From contig CBDCER010000003.1 of assembly GCA_965215855.1 (NCBI GenBank), forward strand, positions 868,001 through 932,000: a stretch of DNA of 64,000 bases, given 5' to 3'. Shown piece after piece: positions 1 to 8,191 of the stretch. The DNA comes from J027 sp965215855. GTDB taxonomy: Bacteria > Chloroflexota > Anaerolineae > Aggregatilineales > J027. Within the stretch, counting starts at the first letter, position 1; each line of letters begins with the position of its first letter. The notes beneath the pieces are model-generated. The model saw only the letters and a program-made list of their open reading frames with translations. It was not told the DNA's origin and searched no databases. The translations under genes were made by a program, and so were the position numbers.

Positions 1-1638
1 CCGGTAAATCCCACACATACTGTTTATTTCCAGAATATGGCACAGGGCGGTTGGGGGACTCTTGTCACTTATCGGAATAGCAGTGACCAGGCCACCCTGG
101 ATGCCCTTTACGGTGAGATGCAGGTCAACCGACTGGTATATAGCCTGTCCTATGACTCCTTGAATGGTCAAAACGGCACTCGCGAAATCGAGATCGGCGT
201 ATCATTGGGGGCGGGCCGTGCCGCGACCCTCTTTCGTTATGAACCACCAGTTTTTGCGCCTCCAGTAGTGCAAATTCAGAATCCTGGCTCATTGATTTTA
301 GAAGCAGCCAACCCCCAAGGGACAAGTTTTACTCCTGCCTCATATACTATTGGAGCTGTCATCAGTTTTCCGGATGGTATTGAACGAGGAATTGTCAGTG
401 CTGCCCTGGTCGTGCGTACCAGAGATGGCGAGCAACGGTATCCGGATGAAAATCCTTTTGTCGATTCATCTGGCAATATCAACCTGATCTGGGATTTGAT
501 GAGTCTGAGCTTTACACCAGAAAATAATACCCAAGACCCCGTCATACGAATAGAAGTTATCGACCAATATCAATATGAAGGGGCCAGCGAAACCACTGTC
601 CCTGTTACACTCAATTTCCCCGTAGTAGAACCAGACGAGGGATCAGATGGTTCATCAGGCGGTACATCGGATAGTGTCAATGAAGCAGGCGGCGCGGGCA
701 GTAGTTCAACAACAACGGATGACGCTGATGGTGAAACTGATAAAGGCAGCAGCAATACCCCTTGGCTGGTCATTATTGGCATTATGGGCGGTGCGTTGCT
801 CATTGTGTCAATTTTTGCAATATGGCAGCAACAACGTGTGTTGAAAATGTTGCCGGAAAAAGCACAGGAGCGTGTAGTTACTGTGGCAACTAATTTCCGC
901 GACGTGACCAAGCAGGCCACGGGAATCTTTCGCATGAATACAATGCTTTCTGCTAGCTCCAGGCCCAGTGCCCAACTGGAGATATTGCGCGGTCCCAATA
1001 CAGGCCAGACGGTAACCGTTACGAGCGATTCATTTACCATTGGCCGCGAGCGCGGGTCAGGAGTTGACCTGGACACACCCGGTTACCAGAACGTGAGTGC
1101 CCGGCATTGTCGTATTACCTCCGATGGACAAAACTACCAAGTTGCTGACCTAGATTCTCGGAATGGAACTACTGTCAACAACCAGCTTCTATCTCCTAAT
1201 GTTGCAGTGGCGTTGCCCAGCAACTCTATTATCCAGTTAGGCAAAGACCCTGAAACATCTATCCAATTCCGATTTGTCATTGCCCAAGCGGGCCAAGCTG
1301 CGTCGTCATTTGGGGGCAAAACACAGGTACATGGCAGTAGTGCGCCGCCGCCTGCACCAGCACCGGACGCTAATGATCCCTGGTATCTGGGGGAAACACA
1401 AACGTTTGAAGACGACGGCAACTTGTTGGGTGGCAGCCCGCCCGCCCCGCCTCAACAGCATCCTCCAGCAGCACCATCAGCAGGAGTGGGTGGTGCGCCG
1501 ACGCAATTGGATATGGGAAGGCCGCAATATCCGCCGTCACCGCCACAACAGCCCTATGCACCCCCTCCCCAGCGTGGACCATCATCCGACTCGGCAGATT
1601 GGCAAGTTGACGGTGGGGATGATGATTGGCTGGATTGA
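1..1638 (+). CDS. VWA-FHA domain membrane protein, 5' end outside the window
   Basis: The reading frame is open from base 1 through an internal ATG at 37, so the true start lies upstream of the window. The visible N-terminal part (to about nt 230) resembles the end of a von Willebrand A domain. It is followed by a beta-rich Ig-like stretch, a Ser/Gly-rich linker (nt 620-750), one transmembrane segment (about nt 757-830), and a cytoplasmic FHA domain (about nt 970-1280) with the usual GR, SxxH and NG signatures (IGRERGSG, VSARHCR, SRNGTTVNN). The tail is very rich in Pro and Gln. FHA domains bind phosphothreonine. With the PP2C phosphatase next door this suggests a Ser/Thr phospho-signalling pair that senses something outside the cell. 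That role is inferred; the domain calls are by eye. Confidence 0.8.
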   Translation, partial: PVNPTHTVYFQNMAQGGWGTLVTYRNSSDQATLDALYGEMQVNRLVYSLSYDSLNGQNGTREIEIGVSLGAGRAATLFRYEPPVFAPPVVQIQNPGSLILEAANPQGTSFTPASYTIGAVISFPDGIERGIVSAALVVRTRDGEQRYPDENPFVDSSGNINLIWDLMSLSFTPENNTQDPVIRIEVIDQYQYEGASETTVPVTLNFPVVEPDEGSDGSSGGTSDSVNEAGGAGSSSTTTDDADGETDKGSSNTPWLVIIGIMGGALLIVSIFAIWQQQRVLKMLPEKAQERVVTVATNFRDVTKQATGIFRMNTMLSASSRPSAQLEILRGPNTGQTVTVTSDSFTIGRERGSGVDLDTPGYQNVSARHCRITSDGQNYQVADLDSRNGTTVNNQLLSPNVAVALPSNSIIQLGKDPETSIQFRFVIAQAGQAASSFGGKTQVHGSSAPPPAPAPDANDPWYLGETQTFEDDGNLLGGSPPAPPQQHPPAAPSAGVGGAPTQLDMGRPQYPPSPPQQPYAPPPQRGPSSDSADWQVDGGDDDWLD

Positions 1639-1711
1639 TAGAGAACAATGCCGGATTTCATGCCAGAACTACACCGCACAGGTCAGGAAAATCAAGAAAG
1701 GAGCGGCGGCA

Positions 1712-1759
1712 GTGTTTCGATCAAGAAACTTGAGCGCCGAACAAGCCTATGAACCATAA
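1712..1759 (+). other. Short upstream ORF or displaced N-terminus of the PP2C gene
   Basis: A GTG at 1712 sits 8 nt behind a strong AAAGGAG site and opens a 15-codon frame that ends at 1759, overlapping the phosphatase ATG (1749) in another frame. The phosphatase ATG itself has no good ribosome binding site. Either this is a leader peptide coupled to the phosphatase by re-initiation, or a single-base error or frameshift near 1745-1757 has split the true N-terminus from its gene. Confidence 0.35.
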
Positions 1760-3860
1760 TCATAATGTGATTCAAGCCGCAATTGCAGCAGACCCCGGTC
1801 CACGTGAATTACTTGAAGATGTTCCAATGGTTGAGGACGTTGTAACTGCCGCCAATCTTGTATTGAAGGTTGGGGTTGTTTGTGATGGTGTAGGGGGCGA
1901 TAAATCGGGGGAGCGGGCTGCCTATATCTGTGCTAACGAAACCATCAACCAACTGCGTTATAGTCGGGACACAATTGTGCCGCGCATGATGGTTCATGCT
2001 GTGCAAGAGGCCAACCGCAAGGTGTTTCGTGATAATACAAGCGGTAAATCCACGATTTCGATAGCAGTGATTCATTTCGATGGACGCTCGCCGTTTGGGC
2101 AGCTCTATATTGCCAGCGTGGGCGACAGTAATGTATTCTTGGTGCGCGATGGCGCTTTGAAACGCCTGAATACAGATCATAATGTTGCTAACGAATTGGT
2201 GATGAGTGGGCGGGCCTCTGCTCATGAAGCTTATTCGATGCCAAATGCCTATCATCTGACCCGTGCGATTGGCATTGCTGATGAAGTTGAAGTCGATATT
2301 GGCTTTTATTTTAATGCTGCCAACCGTGATCAAGCCGTACAGCGCGGGAAGGCGGGTATTAAGGTCGAAGAAGGTGATACTATCTTTGCATGTTCGGATG
2401 GGTTGACCGATCTTGACGAGGAAGGATTGCCCTACACGCGTGAAGAGGAAATGATCCAACACGCGATGGATGATGACCCCGCCCGGACTGCCAAGCTCTT
2501 GATCAGCTATGCCTTACGGCGCGGTACGCGTGACAATGTTTCCATTGCTCTGTTATTTGTGGATTCGCCCAAACGCAAAGCATCGCTGGCCGTTGAGGGG
2601 ATAGCAGGAATTCCCAAGAAAATCGCCATTCCTGCGGCGGCTATGTTAATCATCGCCATTATTGCTTTTATTTTTATCATTACTCGCCAAGAGCGAGAAA
2701 CACAAGATGTGCGAAGCCAGCTTGATGAAGTGCAGCAAACGGCCACAGGACAAGCGCAAACAGTTTTAGCCGCGACCCATATTCAGGAAACGATTGATGC
2801 CTATACGCCCACGCCGTCACCAACACCCACAGCAACAGCAACTTCATTACCGCCGTTGCAGTCTGGTGATATTGGCTATCAAATTGACCTCAATGGTAAT
2901 AGCCAGATCATAACAGCGAGATCTTTGTTAACAGCAGGCGGCCTACCATTTTATGTGTCAATTGGAGATTACACCCCTGCCCAATTTGCCTACTTTTACT
3001 TTGTTTCAGGGACTAGCGGGCAATTCCAAAGTGCTGATGTTGAGGCTAACTTTATTGACTTCAGGATGAACAACAACAGCGATGTATTTATTCAGACACA
3101 GGGGTATAATCCTGGGCCAGGTGCTGTTGTCCTGGTGGAAGCCAACACCTCGATGAGCTTCTCTGTACGTGGGTCGTGCATGTCGGTGCAGCAGTTTGAG
3201 AATAATATTCAGGTGGCCTGTTATACCGGTACTTGCGACTATGTGTTGGAATTTTCAGGAGAATCAACGCGACTTCAACCCGGCAAACAAATCAATATCC
3301 AATTGAATAGCCAGGAATACACCCATCAAGTGGTTGATGTCGATATAGATGATGTCGTTCGCTACGACGAAATGCTCCGCCTGTTTTCAGCGCAAGATGC
3401 GCTCGTTGGAGAAACCTCATGCGTATCGAATTATGTGCCAACCCCGACGCCAACTGCTACCAATACACCGTTTCCGACTATAGTACCGCCGACGAATACA
3501 CCTGCACCACAACCGACAAATCCACCAGCGGGACAACCGACTGATCCACCACCACCACCGACCGATCCACCGCCACCACCGACTGACCCACCACAGCCAA
3601 CTGATCCACCGCCGCCGCCGACCGATCCACCGCCGCCACCGACCGATCCACCGCCGCCAACCGACCCGCCGAAACCGCCGACCGACCCACCGCCACCAAC
3701 TGATCCGCCGCCGAACGATCCACCTGACAGAGATGGCGATGGTATTCCTGATGCAGAGGACAATTGCCCAGACGATCACAATCCAAGTCAGCAGGACCAC
3801 GATGAAGATGGAATAGGTGATGCCTGTGATCCTGATTTTCCCGGGGGCGGAAGAAATTAA
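1749..3860 (+). CDS. PP2C-family Ser/Thr phosphatase with membrane anchor and extracytoplasmic tail
   Basis: 703 residues. The N-terminal 280 residues form a PP2C phosphatase: CDGVGG at residue 45-50, ASVGDSN, LTRAIG, ACSDGLTD and the late GTRDNVS near residue 259 supply the acidic residues that bind the two metal ions. A hydrophobic helix follows at about 292-312. The outside part has a Thr/Pro linker, a beta-rich domain of about 200 residues reminiscent of FecR-like folds, a long (P)nTD repeat (nt 3541-3720), and two thrombospondin type-3-like Asp-rich calcium motifs (DGDGIPDAEDNC, DEDGIGDACD) at the C-terminus. It probably removes phosphate from Ser/Thr targets of kinases such as the one at 53.5 kb, and from FHA ligands. 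The start is uncertain (see the upstream ORF). Confidence 0.85.
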   Translation: MNHNHNVIQAAIAADPGPRELLEDVPMVEDVVTAANLVLKVGVVCDGVGGDKSGERAAYICANETINQLRYSRDTIVPRMMVHAVQEANRKVFRDNTSGKSTISIAVIHFDGRSPFGQLYIASVGDSNVFLVRDGALKRLNTDHNVANELVMSGRASAHEAYSMPNAYHLTRAIGIADEVEVDIGFYFNAANRDQAVQRGKAGIKVEEGDTIFACSDGLTDLDEEGLPYTREEEMIQHAMDDDPARTAKLLISYALRRGTRDNVSIALLFVDSPKRKASLAVEGIAGIPKKIAIPAAAMLIIAIIAFIFIITRQERETQDVRSQLDEVQQTATGQAQTVLAATHIQETIDAYTPTPSPTPTATATSLPPLQSGDIGYQIDLNGNSQIITARSLLTAGGLPFYVSIGDYTPAQFAYFYFVSGTSGQFQSADVEANFIDFRMNNNSDVFIQTQGYNPGPGAVVLVEANTSMSFSVRGSCMSVQQFENNIQVACYTGTCDYVLEFSGESTRLQPGKQINIQLNSQEYTHQVVDVDIDDVVRYDEMLRLFSAQDALVGETSCVSNYVPTPTPTATNTPFPTIVPPTNTPAPQPTNPPAGQPTDPPPPPTDPPPPPTDPPQPTDPPPPPTDPPPPPTDPPPPTDPPKPPTDPPPPTDPPPNDPPDRDGDGIPDAEDNCPDDHNPSQQDHDEDGIGDACDPDFPGGGRN
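3541..3720 (+). repeat. Proline-rich coding repeat, (P)nTD units
   Basis: About 180 bp of imperfect tandem coding repeat inside the phosphatase gene. It encodes runs of three to five prolines separated by Thr-Asp. It is a stiff, extended, extracytoplasmic spacer. Such tracts are prone to length change and assembly error. Confidence 0.9.
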
Positions 3861-3930
3861 GCTCTCAATCGCTGTTGATGCCAACCCTCATTTGGCAGCA
3901 GTAATCTGATCTCTGATACCCAATTAGAAT

Positions 3931-3968
3931 TCCCCGACATCCTGTCCGATGTTGGGGATATTGTTTTG
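3931..3968 (+). terminator. Candidate intrinsic terminator after the phosphatase gene
   Basis: Stem TCCCCGACAT (3931-3940) pairs with ATGTTGGGGA (3949-3958) with one G-T wobble and an 8-nt loop, followed by TATTGTTTTG. The run of T is interrupted, so strength is uncertain. Confidence 0.55.
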
Positions 3969-4006
3969 CGTTAGAATAATCATGTCGAAAGAGAGAAACC
4001 ATAAAT

Positions 4007-5107
4007 ATGCAAATCGCGCTTGTTCATGACTGGATGAATCAAATTGGTGGGGCCGAAGACGTGCTGGAAACATTGGTCAGCATGTATCCCGATGCGCCCA
4101 TTTACACCAGCATCTACTGGCGCGAGAAAATGCCCACGCATTGGCAAGATTGGAACATCCACACCCAGTGGATTGATCGCCTACCACTGATCCACCAAAA
4201 ACATCAAGTCTATTTCCCCTTTTACCCGCTGGCTTGGAGTGGACTAAACCTGGGCAACTATGATGTGGTGCTGACCAACAAAAGTGGCTTCTGTCACGGT
4301 GTCAGAATCGGGCCGGAAACACGCCATATTTGTTATTGCCTCTCGCCAACGCGCTATGTCTGGCAATATGAAGCGTATATGGCTCGCGAGAACGTCGCTG
4401 CGCCGATTCGCCTGGCGTTGCGTCCATTAATCCATCTATTGCGCCGCTGGGATTATAAAGCTGCTCAACGGGTGCATCATTTCATCGCTATCAGCACCGA
4501 AATTCAGGAACGCATCCGGCGATACTATGACCGCGAATCGGAGATTATTTATCCGCCAGTGGATGTCGAACGCTTTGAACTTGTCAACAAAACGGATGAT
4601 TACTTTCTCTGTCTGGGCCGGTTGATTCCGTATAAACGGGTTGATTTGGCGGTACGGGCCTGTACCCGGCTTGGTTTGCCGTTGAAGGTGGCTGGACGCG
4701 GACGTGACCTCGAACACTTGCAAGCGATAGCTGGGCCAACGATCGAGTTTTTGGGCTTTGTGCCCGATGAAGATGTACCGGAGTTATTTGCTCGTGCGCG
4801 GGCATTTATTTTCCCTGGTCTGGAAGATTTCGGCATCACACCACTTCAGGCGCAGGCTGCCGGACGACCTGTGATTGCTTACAGGGGAGGAGGCGCTTTG
4901 GATACAGTGATCCCTGGTAAAACGGGCGAATTTTTCCAGGAGCAAACCGTCGAATCCCTGATGATTGTCCTGCAAAACTTCGATGCGACGGTCTATAGCC
5001 CTGCCGATTGTCGCCAACATGCGCTACAATTCGACATCAGTGTTTTCAAGCAAAAACTGACGCAAACGATAGAACAGGTCTGGGAGAAATCGCTTTCGTG
5101 GAATTGA
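4007..5107 (+). CDS. Glycosyltransferase, GT4-like
   Basis: 366 residues. The N-terminus (MQIALVHDWMNQIGGAE) is the opening beta-strand and glycine loop of a GT-B fold. The C-terminal half contains the nucleotide-sugar half-site, with FLCLGRLIPYKRVDLAVRAC and GLEDFGITPLQAQAAGRPV, where the Glu/Pro-rich EDFGITPLQA block corresponds to the E-x7-E loop of GT4 enzymes. It likely transfers a sugar from a nucleotide sugar during exopolysaccharide assembly on the inner face of the membrane. The stop overlaps the start of the Wzz-type gene by 10 bp, which argues for translational coupling. Substrate cannot be read from the sequence. Confidence 0.88.
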   Translation: MQIALVHDWMNQIGGAEDVLETLVSMYPDAPIYTSIYWREKMPTHWQDWNIHTQWIDRLPLIHQKHQVYFPFYPLAWSGLNLGNYDVVLTNKSGFCHGVRIGPETRHICYCLSPTRYVWQYEAYMARENVAAPIRLALRPLIHLLRRWDYKAAQRVHHFIAISTEIQERIRRYYDRESEIIYPPVDVERFELVNKTDDYFLCLGRLIPYKRVDLAVRACTRLGLPLKVAGRGRDLEHLQAIAGPTIEFLGFVPDEDVPELFARARAFIFPGLEDFGITPLQAQAAGRPVIAYRGGGALDTVIPGKTGEFFQEQTVESLMIVLQNFDATVYSPADCRQHALQFDISVFKQKLTQTIEQVWEKSLSWN

Positions 5108-5820
5108 TTGCGCTGTGGAACATTCTCCGTCGCCGCTGGTGGCTAATTATGATACCAACTGTGGTGACGCTCTTGTGGACATTGCCAACCGTGCCGGATG
5201 CAATTTCGCCACCCGAAACCTATGGTGCCACCTTGCGTTTTAGTGCTGCCGCGCCGCCCGATAGCGAGAATGAACTGGCGGCGGCCACCGATGGTTTGCC
5301 GCGCAGTGGCACATATGAGGATACGGCTTATGTTCCCTGGCTAGCTTCAGAATATCTGGTTGTCAATTTGCCGCAATGGGTTACCAGTAGCAGTTTTGCG
5401 ACAGAAGTCAGTGAGCTGTTGGCAACGCAGGACATCAACATCAGCGCCGATGATCTGCGACCAGCCTTCGCGGCGGATAGTGCGCGAAGTATCTTTGTGG
5501 TCTATCTGGGTTGGGATGATGAGCAAGAATTGGAACATATCGCGGCGGCGACTATCACTGTTTTGCAAACGCGTAACCAGCAATATTTTCCGCAACTAGC
5601 GACCGAACCGGCTATCATCACGCCCTTCGATGATGTAGAGGTTGTTCGTACCACCCCGCCACTGACGAACCGTTTCAATCCGTTTATTCGGGTTTTTCTG
5701 GGATTAGCGGCTGGTGTGGGGTTGGCGTTTCTGGCTGATTATTTGGACGATACTGTGCGGGATACCAGTGATCTGGATCAGCTTGATCTGGCAATAATGG
5801 GCAGTATACCACGGGAGTAG
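5098..5820 (+). CDS. Wzz-type polysaccharide chain-length protein, first copy
   Basis: 240 residues from a GTG at 5098, chosen because GGGAG lies 9 nt upstream and the start overlaps the glycosyltransferase stop; the frame stays open upstream but adds nothing recognisable. It has a short N-terminal stretch, a first membrane helix (IMIPTVVTLLWTL), a periplasmic alpha/beta region and a second helix (VFLGLAAGVGLAFLADYL) followed by DDTVRD, the usual C-terminal signature of Wzz and BY-kinase adaptor proteins. These proteins set polymer length together with a tyrosine kinase. The cognate kinase-like gene lies 5 kb downstream at 10945, beyond an accessory insertion. Confidence 0.8.
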   Translation: MELIALWNILRRRWWLIMIPTVVTLLWTLPTVPDAISPPETYGATLRFSAAAPPDSENELAAATDGLPRSGTYEDTAYVPWLASEYLVVNLPQWVTSSSFATEVSELLATQDINISADDLRPAFAADSARSIFVVYLGWDDEQELEHIAAATITVLQTRNQQYFPQLATEPAIITPFDDVEVVRTTPPLTNRFNPFIRVFLGLAAGVGLAFLADYLDDTVRDTSDLDQLDLAIMGSIPRE

Positions 5821-5829
5821 GCATGTCCG

Positions 5830-6426
5830 GTGATCGAAGGGAACAAGGAACGTATCAACCCGCTGACGTTGTATAGCATCGGGCACAGCAATTTCACTCC
5901 GGATGAATTCTTAACAACGTTACAGCACCACCGCATCACGGTTCTGGTGGATGTCTGCAGCCGCCCCTATAGCAAATATGTGCCGCATTTCGGCAAGGAT
6001 TTGCTGGAAGCCTTCCTAGTGAAAAATGGCATCGAATATCGCTTTGAGGGCGTGTTGCTGGGCGGCCAACCCGACGACGAAACGGTTTATAAAACTTCGC
6101 AAAAACCCGGCGACAAAACGCGCCACAAGAAATATCTGAAGCTGGTCGATTACGAGGTCGTCATGCAACGCGACTGGTACCAGCGTGGCATCTATCAATT
6201 GTTGGATTTGGTGCTACAGACGCCGGGGCGGGTAGCCATTCTGGGTAATGATAGTCATCCTCGCAATTGTCACCGCCACTGCCTAATTGCTCGTTCATTA
6301 CTTGATCCACTACGTCGCATGGTGGACGAATTGGTTGGGATTATTCACATTCTACAAGATGGAAGCACCGAAACACTCACCCCATCTGAATTTGATGAAC
6401 CGCTTCAACTAGGATTTGATTTTTAA
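5830..6426 (+). CDS. DUF488 family protein
   Basis: 198 residues from GTG 5830; GGGAG of the preceding gene end lies 11 nt upstream. Family hallmarks are visible: YSIGHSN at residues 15-21, VLVDVCSRPYSKY at 38-50, GIEYRFEGVLLGG, and a C-terminal cluster NCHRH with Cys147. The biochemical function of DUF488 is not established, although the conserved Cys-His-Arg set looks catalytic or metal binding. The usual acidic residue ahead of the cluster appears as GNDSHP here. It starts only 10 nt after the Wzz gene, so it would be read from the exopolysaccharide operon, but its content fits the accessory block downstream, where a second DUF488 domain occurs fused to ParB. Confidence 0.8.
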   Translation: MIEGNKERINPLTLYSIGHSNFTPDEFLTTLQHHRITVLVDVCSRPYSKYVPHFGKDLLEAFLVKNGIEYRFEGVLLGGQPDDETVYKTSQKPGDKTRHKKYLKLVDYEVVMQRDWYQRGIYQLLDLVLQTPGRVAILGNDSHPRNCHRHCLIARSLLDPLRRMVDELVGIIHILQDGSTETLTPSEFDEPLQLGFDF

Positions 6427-6439
6427 GCACGTTGAATCA

Positions 6440-6457
6440 CCATATCACGTAATATGG
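6440..6457. repeat. Palindrome CCATAT-N6-ATATGG
   Basis: A perfect 6-bp inverted repeat with a 6-nt spacer, just after the DUF488 stop and upstream of the ParB-fusion promoter. A similar, less perfect motif preceded by the same AATCACCATAT string occurs at 22384-22409. It could be an operator or chance AT-rich sequence. Confidence 0.3.
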
Positions 6458-6533
6458 CAGGTTTAATCTCAATGGATTTCGTTTGTGATCTATGAATAAA
6501 TGTCAAATTTTGCAATTGCTTTGATTTCTCACC

Positions 6534-6563
6534 TAGACACTGCTATTTTTATTAGGCTATAAT
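6534..6563 (+). promoter_or_regulatory. Sigma70-type promoter for the ParB-DUF488 gene
   Basis: TAGACA (6534-6539), an 18-nt spacer and TATAAT (6558-6563) stand 36 nt before the start codon at 6599. Five of six -35 bases and all -10 bases match the consensus. The accessory block therefore seems to be transcribed independently of the exopolysaccharide genes. Confidence 0.6.
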
Positions 6564-6598
6564 TCAAATTAGAACGCAAGTTCTATGATGAGGTTCAT

Positions 6599-7849
6599 AT
6601 GAAAATCAAGCTAGATCTAATTCACGATAATCCAAACCGTCTTCGAGATGTAGTGCAGGACGAAAGCTTTGATGAATTAGTCGAGAGCTTACATGAAAGA
6701 GGTTTGTTACAACCAATTAAAGTGCGACCCAATGATAGTGGGTACGAAATCATCTACGGACATCGACGCACGGCTGCTATGCGGTATCTCGGGTGGCGAG
6801 AATGTGAGGCCATCGTCGAGAGTCTGGATGATGAAGAAGTTTTGTTGCAGTCAATCGCGGAGAACTTGCAACGCAAAAACATGACTGTATTTGAAGAAGC
6901 ACAGATTTATAAGTCTCTCCATGAGCGAGGGTTTACAGTTACACAGATTGCAGAGATGGTAAGTAAATCTCAGGGGTATATAACCACCAGAATGAGTTTA
7001 TTAAGGTTGCCTCCCGAAGTCCAAAATCTGATCCAAACAGGTAAAAATCAACAAGTTGCTACAACGGAATTAGGTGGAATTACCATAGACTCTGCATCAC
7101 GTATCTCTTCAGCAAGTGCCACTCCAGAAGATGCAGTTGAAATTACGAGAAAAGTTATAGATGAACAATTGACAGGTGTAGAAGTTAGGAAGCTAACTGC
7201 ACGCTTCAAACAAGCAAGAGATATAGTAGAACGTCAGACTGTTCTCGATACACCATTTCGGCAAAGTGGTTCTGAAGGAAATGCCCCAGATATTATTCCG
7301 ACTCACTCCAAAGAACAGCCTTCCTCGTCCAAATCGACGACCTTTCATACGGCTCATCGCTCGGTTTCGGATCAATTTCATTCAAAATGGATATGGAATC
7401 TAAGACGAATCAATTTGAGCGACTTTGACCATTTCACTATAGGGTATTCGCAAAGAACTTGGGAACAAGTTGCGGAAATTCTGCAACTGGCTGCCGTTAC
7501 AATCCTGGTTGATGCTCGTAGGAATGCAGTGAGTCAATATAAGCCGGATTTCTCGAAAACCCGTTTGAAGGCTGCTGCTGACTCAATTGGGGTCACATAC
7601 CTACATATACCCGATCTCGGCATTGATTCTGCGGATAGAGTTGACTTGTCTGATACACATAACTACGATAAACTATTTCAACAATATGAGGTAAGAGTAG
7701 ATGCAAGTCTTCTCAACAATCTGCTTGAGGACAAACTTCGAGATCAACGATTAGCGTTTTTGTGTGTTGAGCTTGATCCTGAAACATGCCATCGTCATGT
7801 GATAGCTTTACTTCTAGAGAATATGGGGTTTCCTACATTAGATTTGTAA
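6599..7849 (+). CDS. ParB N-terminal/HTH protein fused to a DUF488 domain
   Basis: 416 residues; ATG with GATGAGG 5 nt upstream. Residues 1-140 are ParB-like. They include GHRRTAA at 54-60 and ENLQR at 88-92, which correspond to the CTP-binding boxes of ParB, followed by a helix-turn-helix (ERGFTVTQIAEMVSKSQGYI). Residues 141-275 are a helical and then low-complexity linker. Residues 279-416 form a complete DUF488 domain: FTIGYSQRTW, ILVDARRNAVSQYKPDFSK, GVTYLHIPDLG, and the terminal FLCVELDPETCHRH with Glu391 and Cys397. The DUF488 domain takes the place of the ParB dimerisation domain. No ParA is encoded nearby, so plasmid or chromosome partition is unlikely. It leads an operon with the disrupted gene starting at 7860. 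Its role is unknown; a DNA-loaded clamp carrying a DUF488 effector is inference. Confidence 0.85.
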   Translation: MKIKLDLIHDNPNRLRDVVQDESFDELVESLHERGLLQPIKVRPNDSGYEIIYGHRRTAAMRYLGWRECEAIVESLDDEEVLLQSIAENLQRKNMTVFEEAQIYKSLHERGFTVTQIAEMVSKSQGYITTRMSLLRLPPEVQNLIQTGKNQQVATTELGGITIDSASRISSASATPEDAVEITRKVIDEQLTGVEVRKLTARFKQARDIVERQTVLDTPFRQSGSEGNAPDIIPTHSKEQPSSSKSTTFHTAHRSVSDQFHSKWIWNLRRINLSDFDHFTIGYSQRTWEQVAEILQLAAVTILVDARRNAVSQYKPDFSKTRLKAAADSIGVTYLHIPDLGIDSADRVDLSDTHNYDKLFQQYEVRVDASLLNNLLEDKLRDQRLAFLCVELDPETCHRHVIALLLENMGFPTLDL

Positions 7850-7982
7850 GGGGTGTGCCTTGCCAGAGATAATTGACGATATTGTTATACTTGGCCGAGC
7901 AGTACCGGAAAGGTTGAAGGACAGTCGAATTACCGTCTGTTTAGGCGGGCTTTCTCGTTCGCAGGGATTTATTCGCCTATAT

Positions 7983-7987
7983 CCTAC
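7983..7987. repeat. Target-site duplication CCTAC, left copy
   Basis: CCTAC directly precedes the left inverted repeat. The same five bases follow the right inverted repeat at 9527-9531. Collapsing them restores the reading frame of the host gene. Confidence 0.9.
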
Positions 7988-8008
7988 CAATACCTTCGCC
8001 AAATTATG
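7988..8008 (+). repeat. IS left terminal inverted repeat
   Basis: 21 bp; it matches the right end at 9507-9526 in inverted orientation, except for one extra A after CGCC. Confidence 0.9.
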
Positions 8009-8099
8009 ACGAGGCGGAGTGGCACGCAACGGTATGGATAGCACCGAGAGACGCCACCGTGTAAAAGATACGATCCAATAAAATAGGATCAGGGATTTC

Positions 8100-8112
8100 C
8101 AATACCGTCGCC
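8100..8112 (+). repeat. Internal copy of the IS end sequence
   Basis: CAATACCGTCGCC differs at one base from the first 13 bases of the left terminal repeat and is in the same orientation. It may be a second transposase-binding site or a relic of an older end. Confidence 0.5.
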
Positions 8113-8133
8113 AAAATAACGGCGGAAAAGTTA

Positions 8134-8191
8134 GGGCTTTTGCCTTAAAGTAGTAGTTTACCAAAACAAGCTGCTGATAAGGCAAAAGCCC
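8134..8191 (+). promoter_or_regulatory. Hairpin covering the transposase ribosome binding site
   Basis: GGGCTTTTGCCTTA (8134-8147) and TAAGGCAAAAGCCC (8178-8191) form a perfect 14-bp stem with a 30-nt loop. The 3' arm ends at the base before the ATG (8192), and the only AAGG-like ribosome binding site lies inside that arm. In transcripts that enter from the host gene the stem would hide the start site. Similar devices are known to lower transposase synthesis from outside promoters in IS10 and IS50. Confidence 0.75.

Noticed and set aside
1809..2462. 217-codon minus-strand ORF opposite the phosphatase
   Set aside because: The plus strand encodes conserved PP2C motifs across the same bases.
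3541..3720. Possible CRISPR-like or satellite repeat
   Set aside because: Units are 12-18 bp coding repeats without spacers; no cas genes are present.
3417..3884. Gly/Trp/Arg-rich minus-strand ORFs opposite the (P)nTD repeat
   Set aside because: Antisense of a proline repeat always gives Gly/Arg/Trp-rich open frames; these are artefacts.
6599..7849. ParB fusion as a chromosome or plasmid partition gene
   Set aside because: There is no ParA, no parS-like palindrome cluster or origin nearby, and the C-terminal dimerisation domain is replaced.
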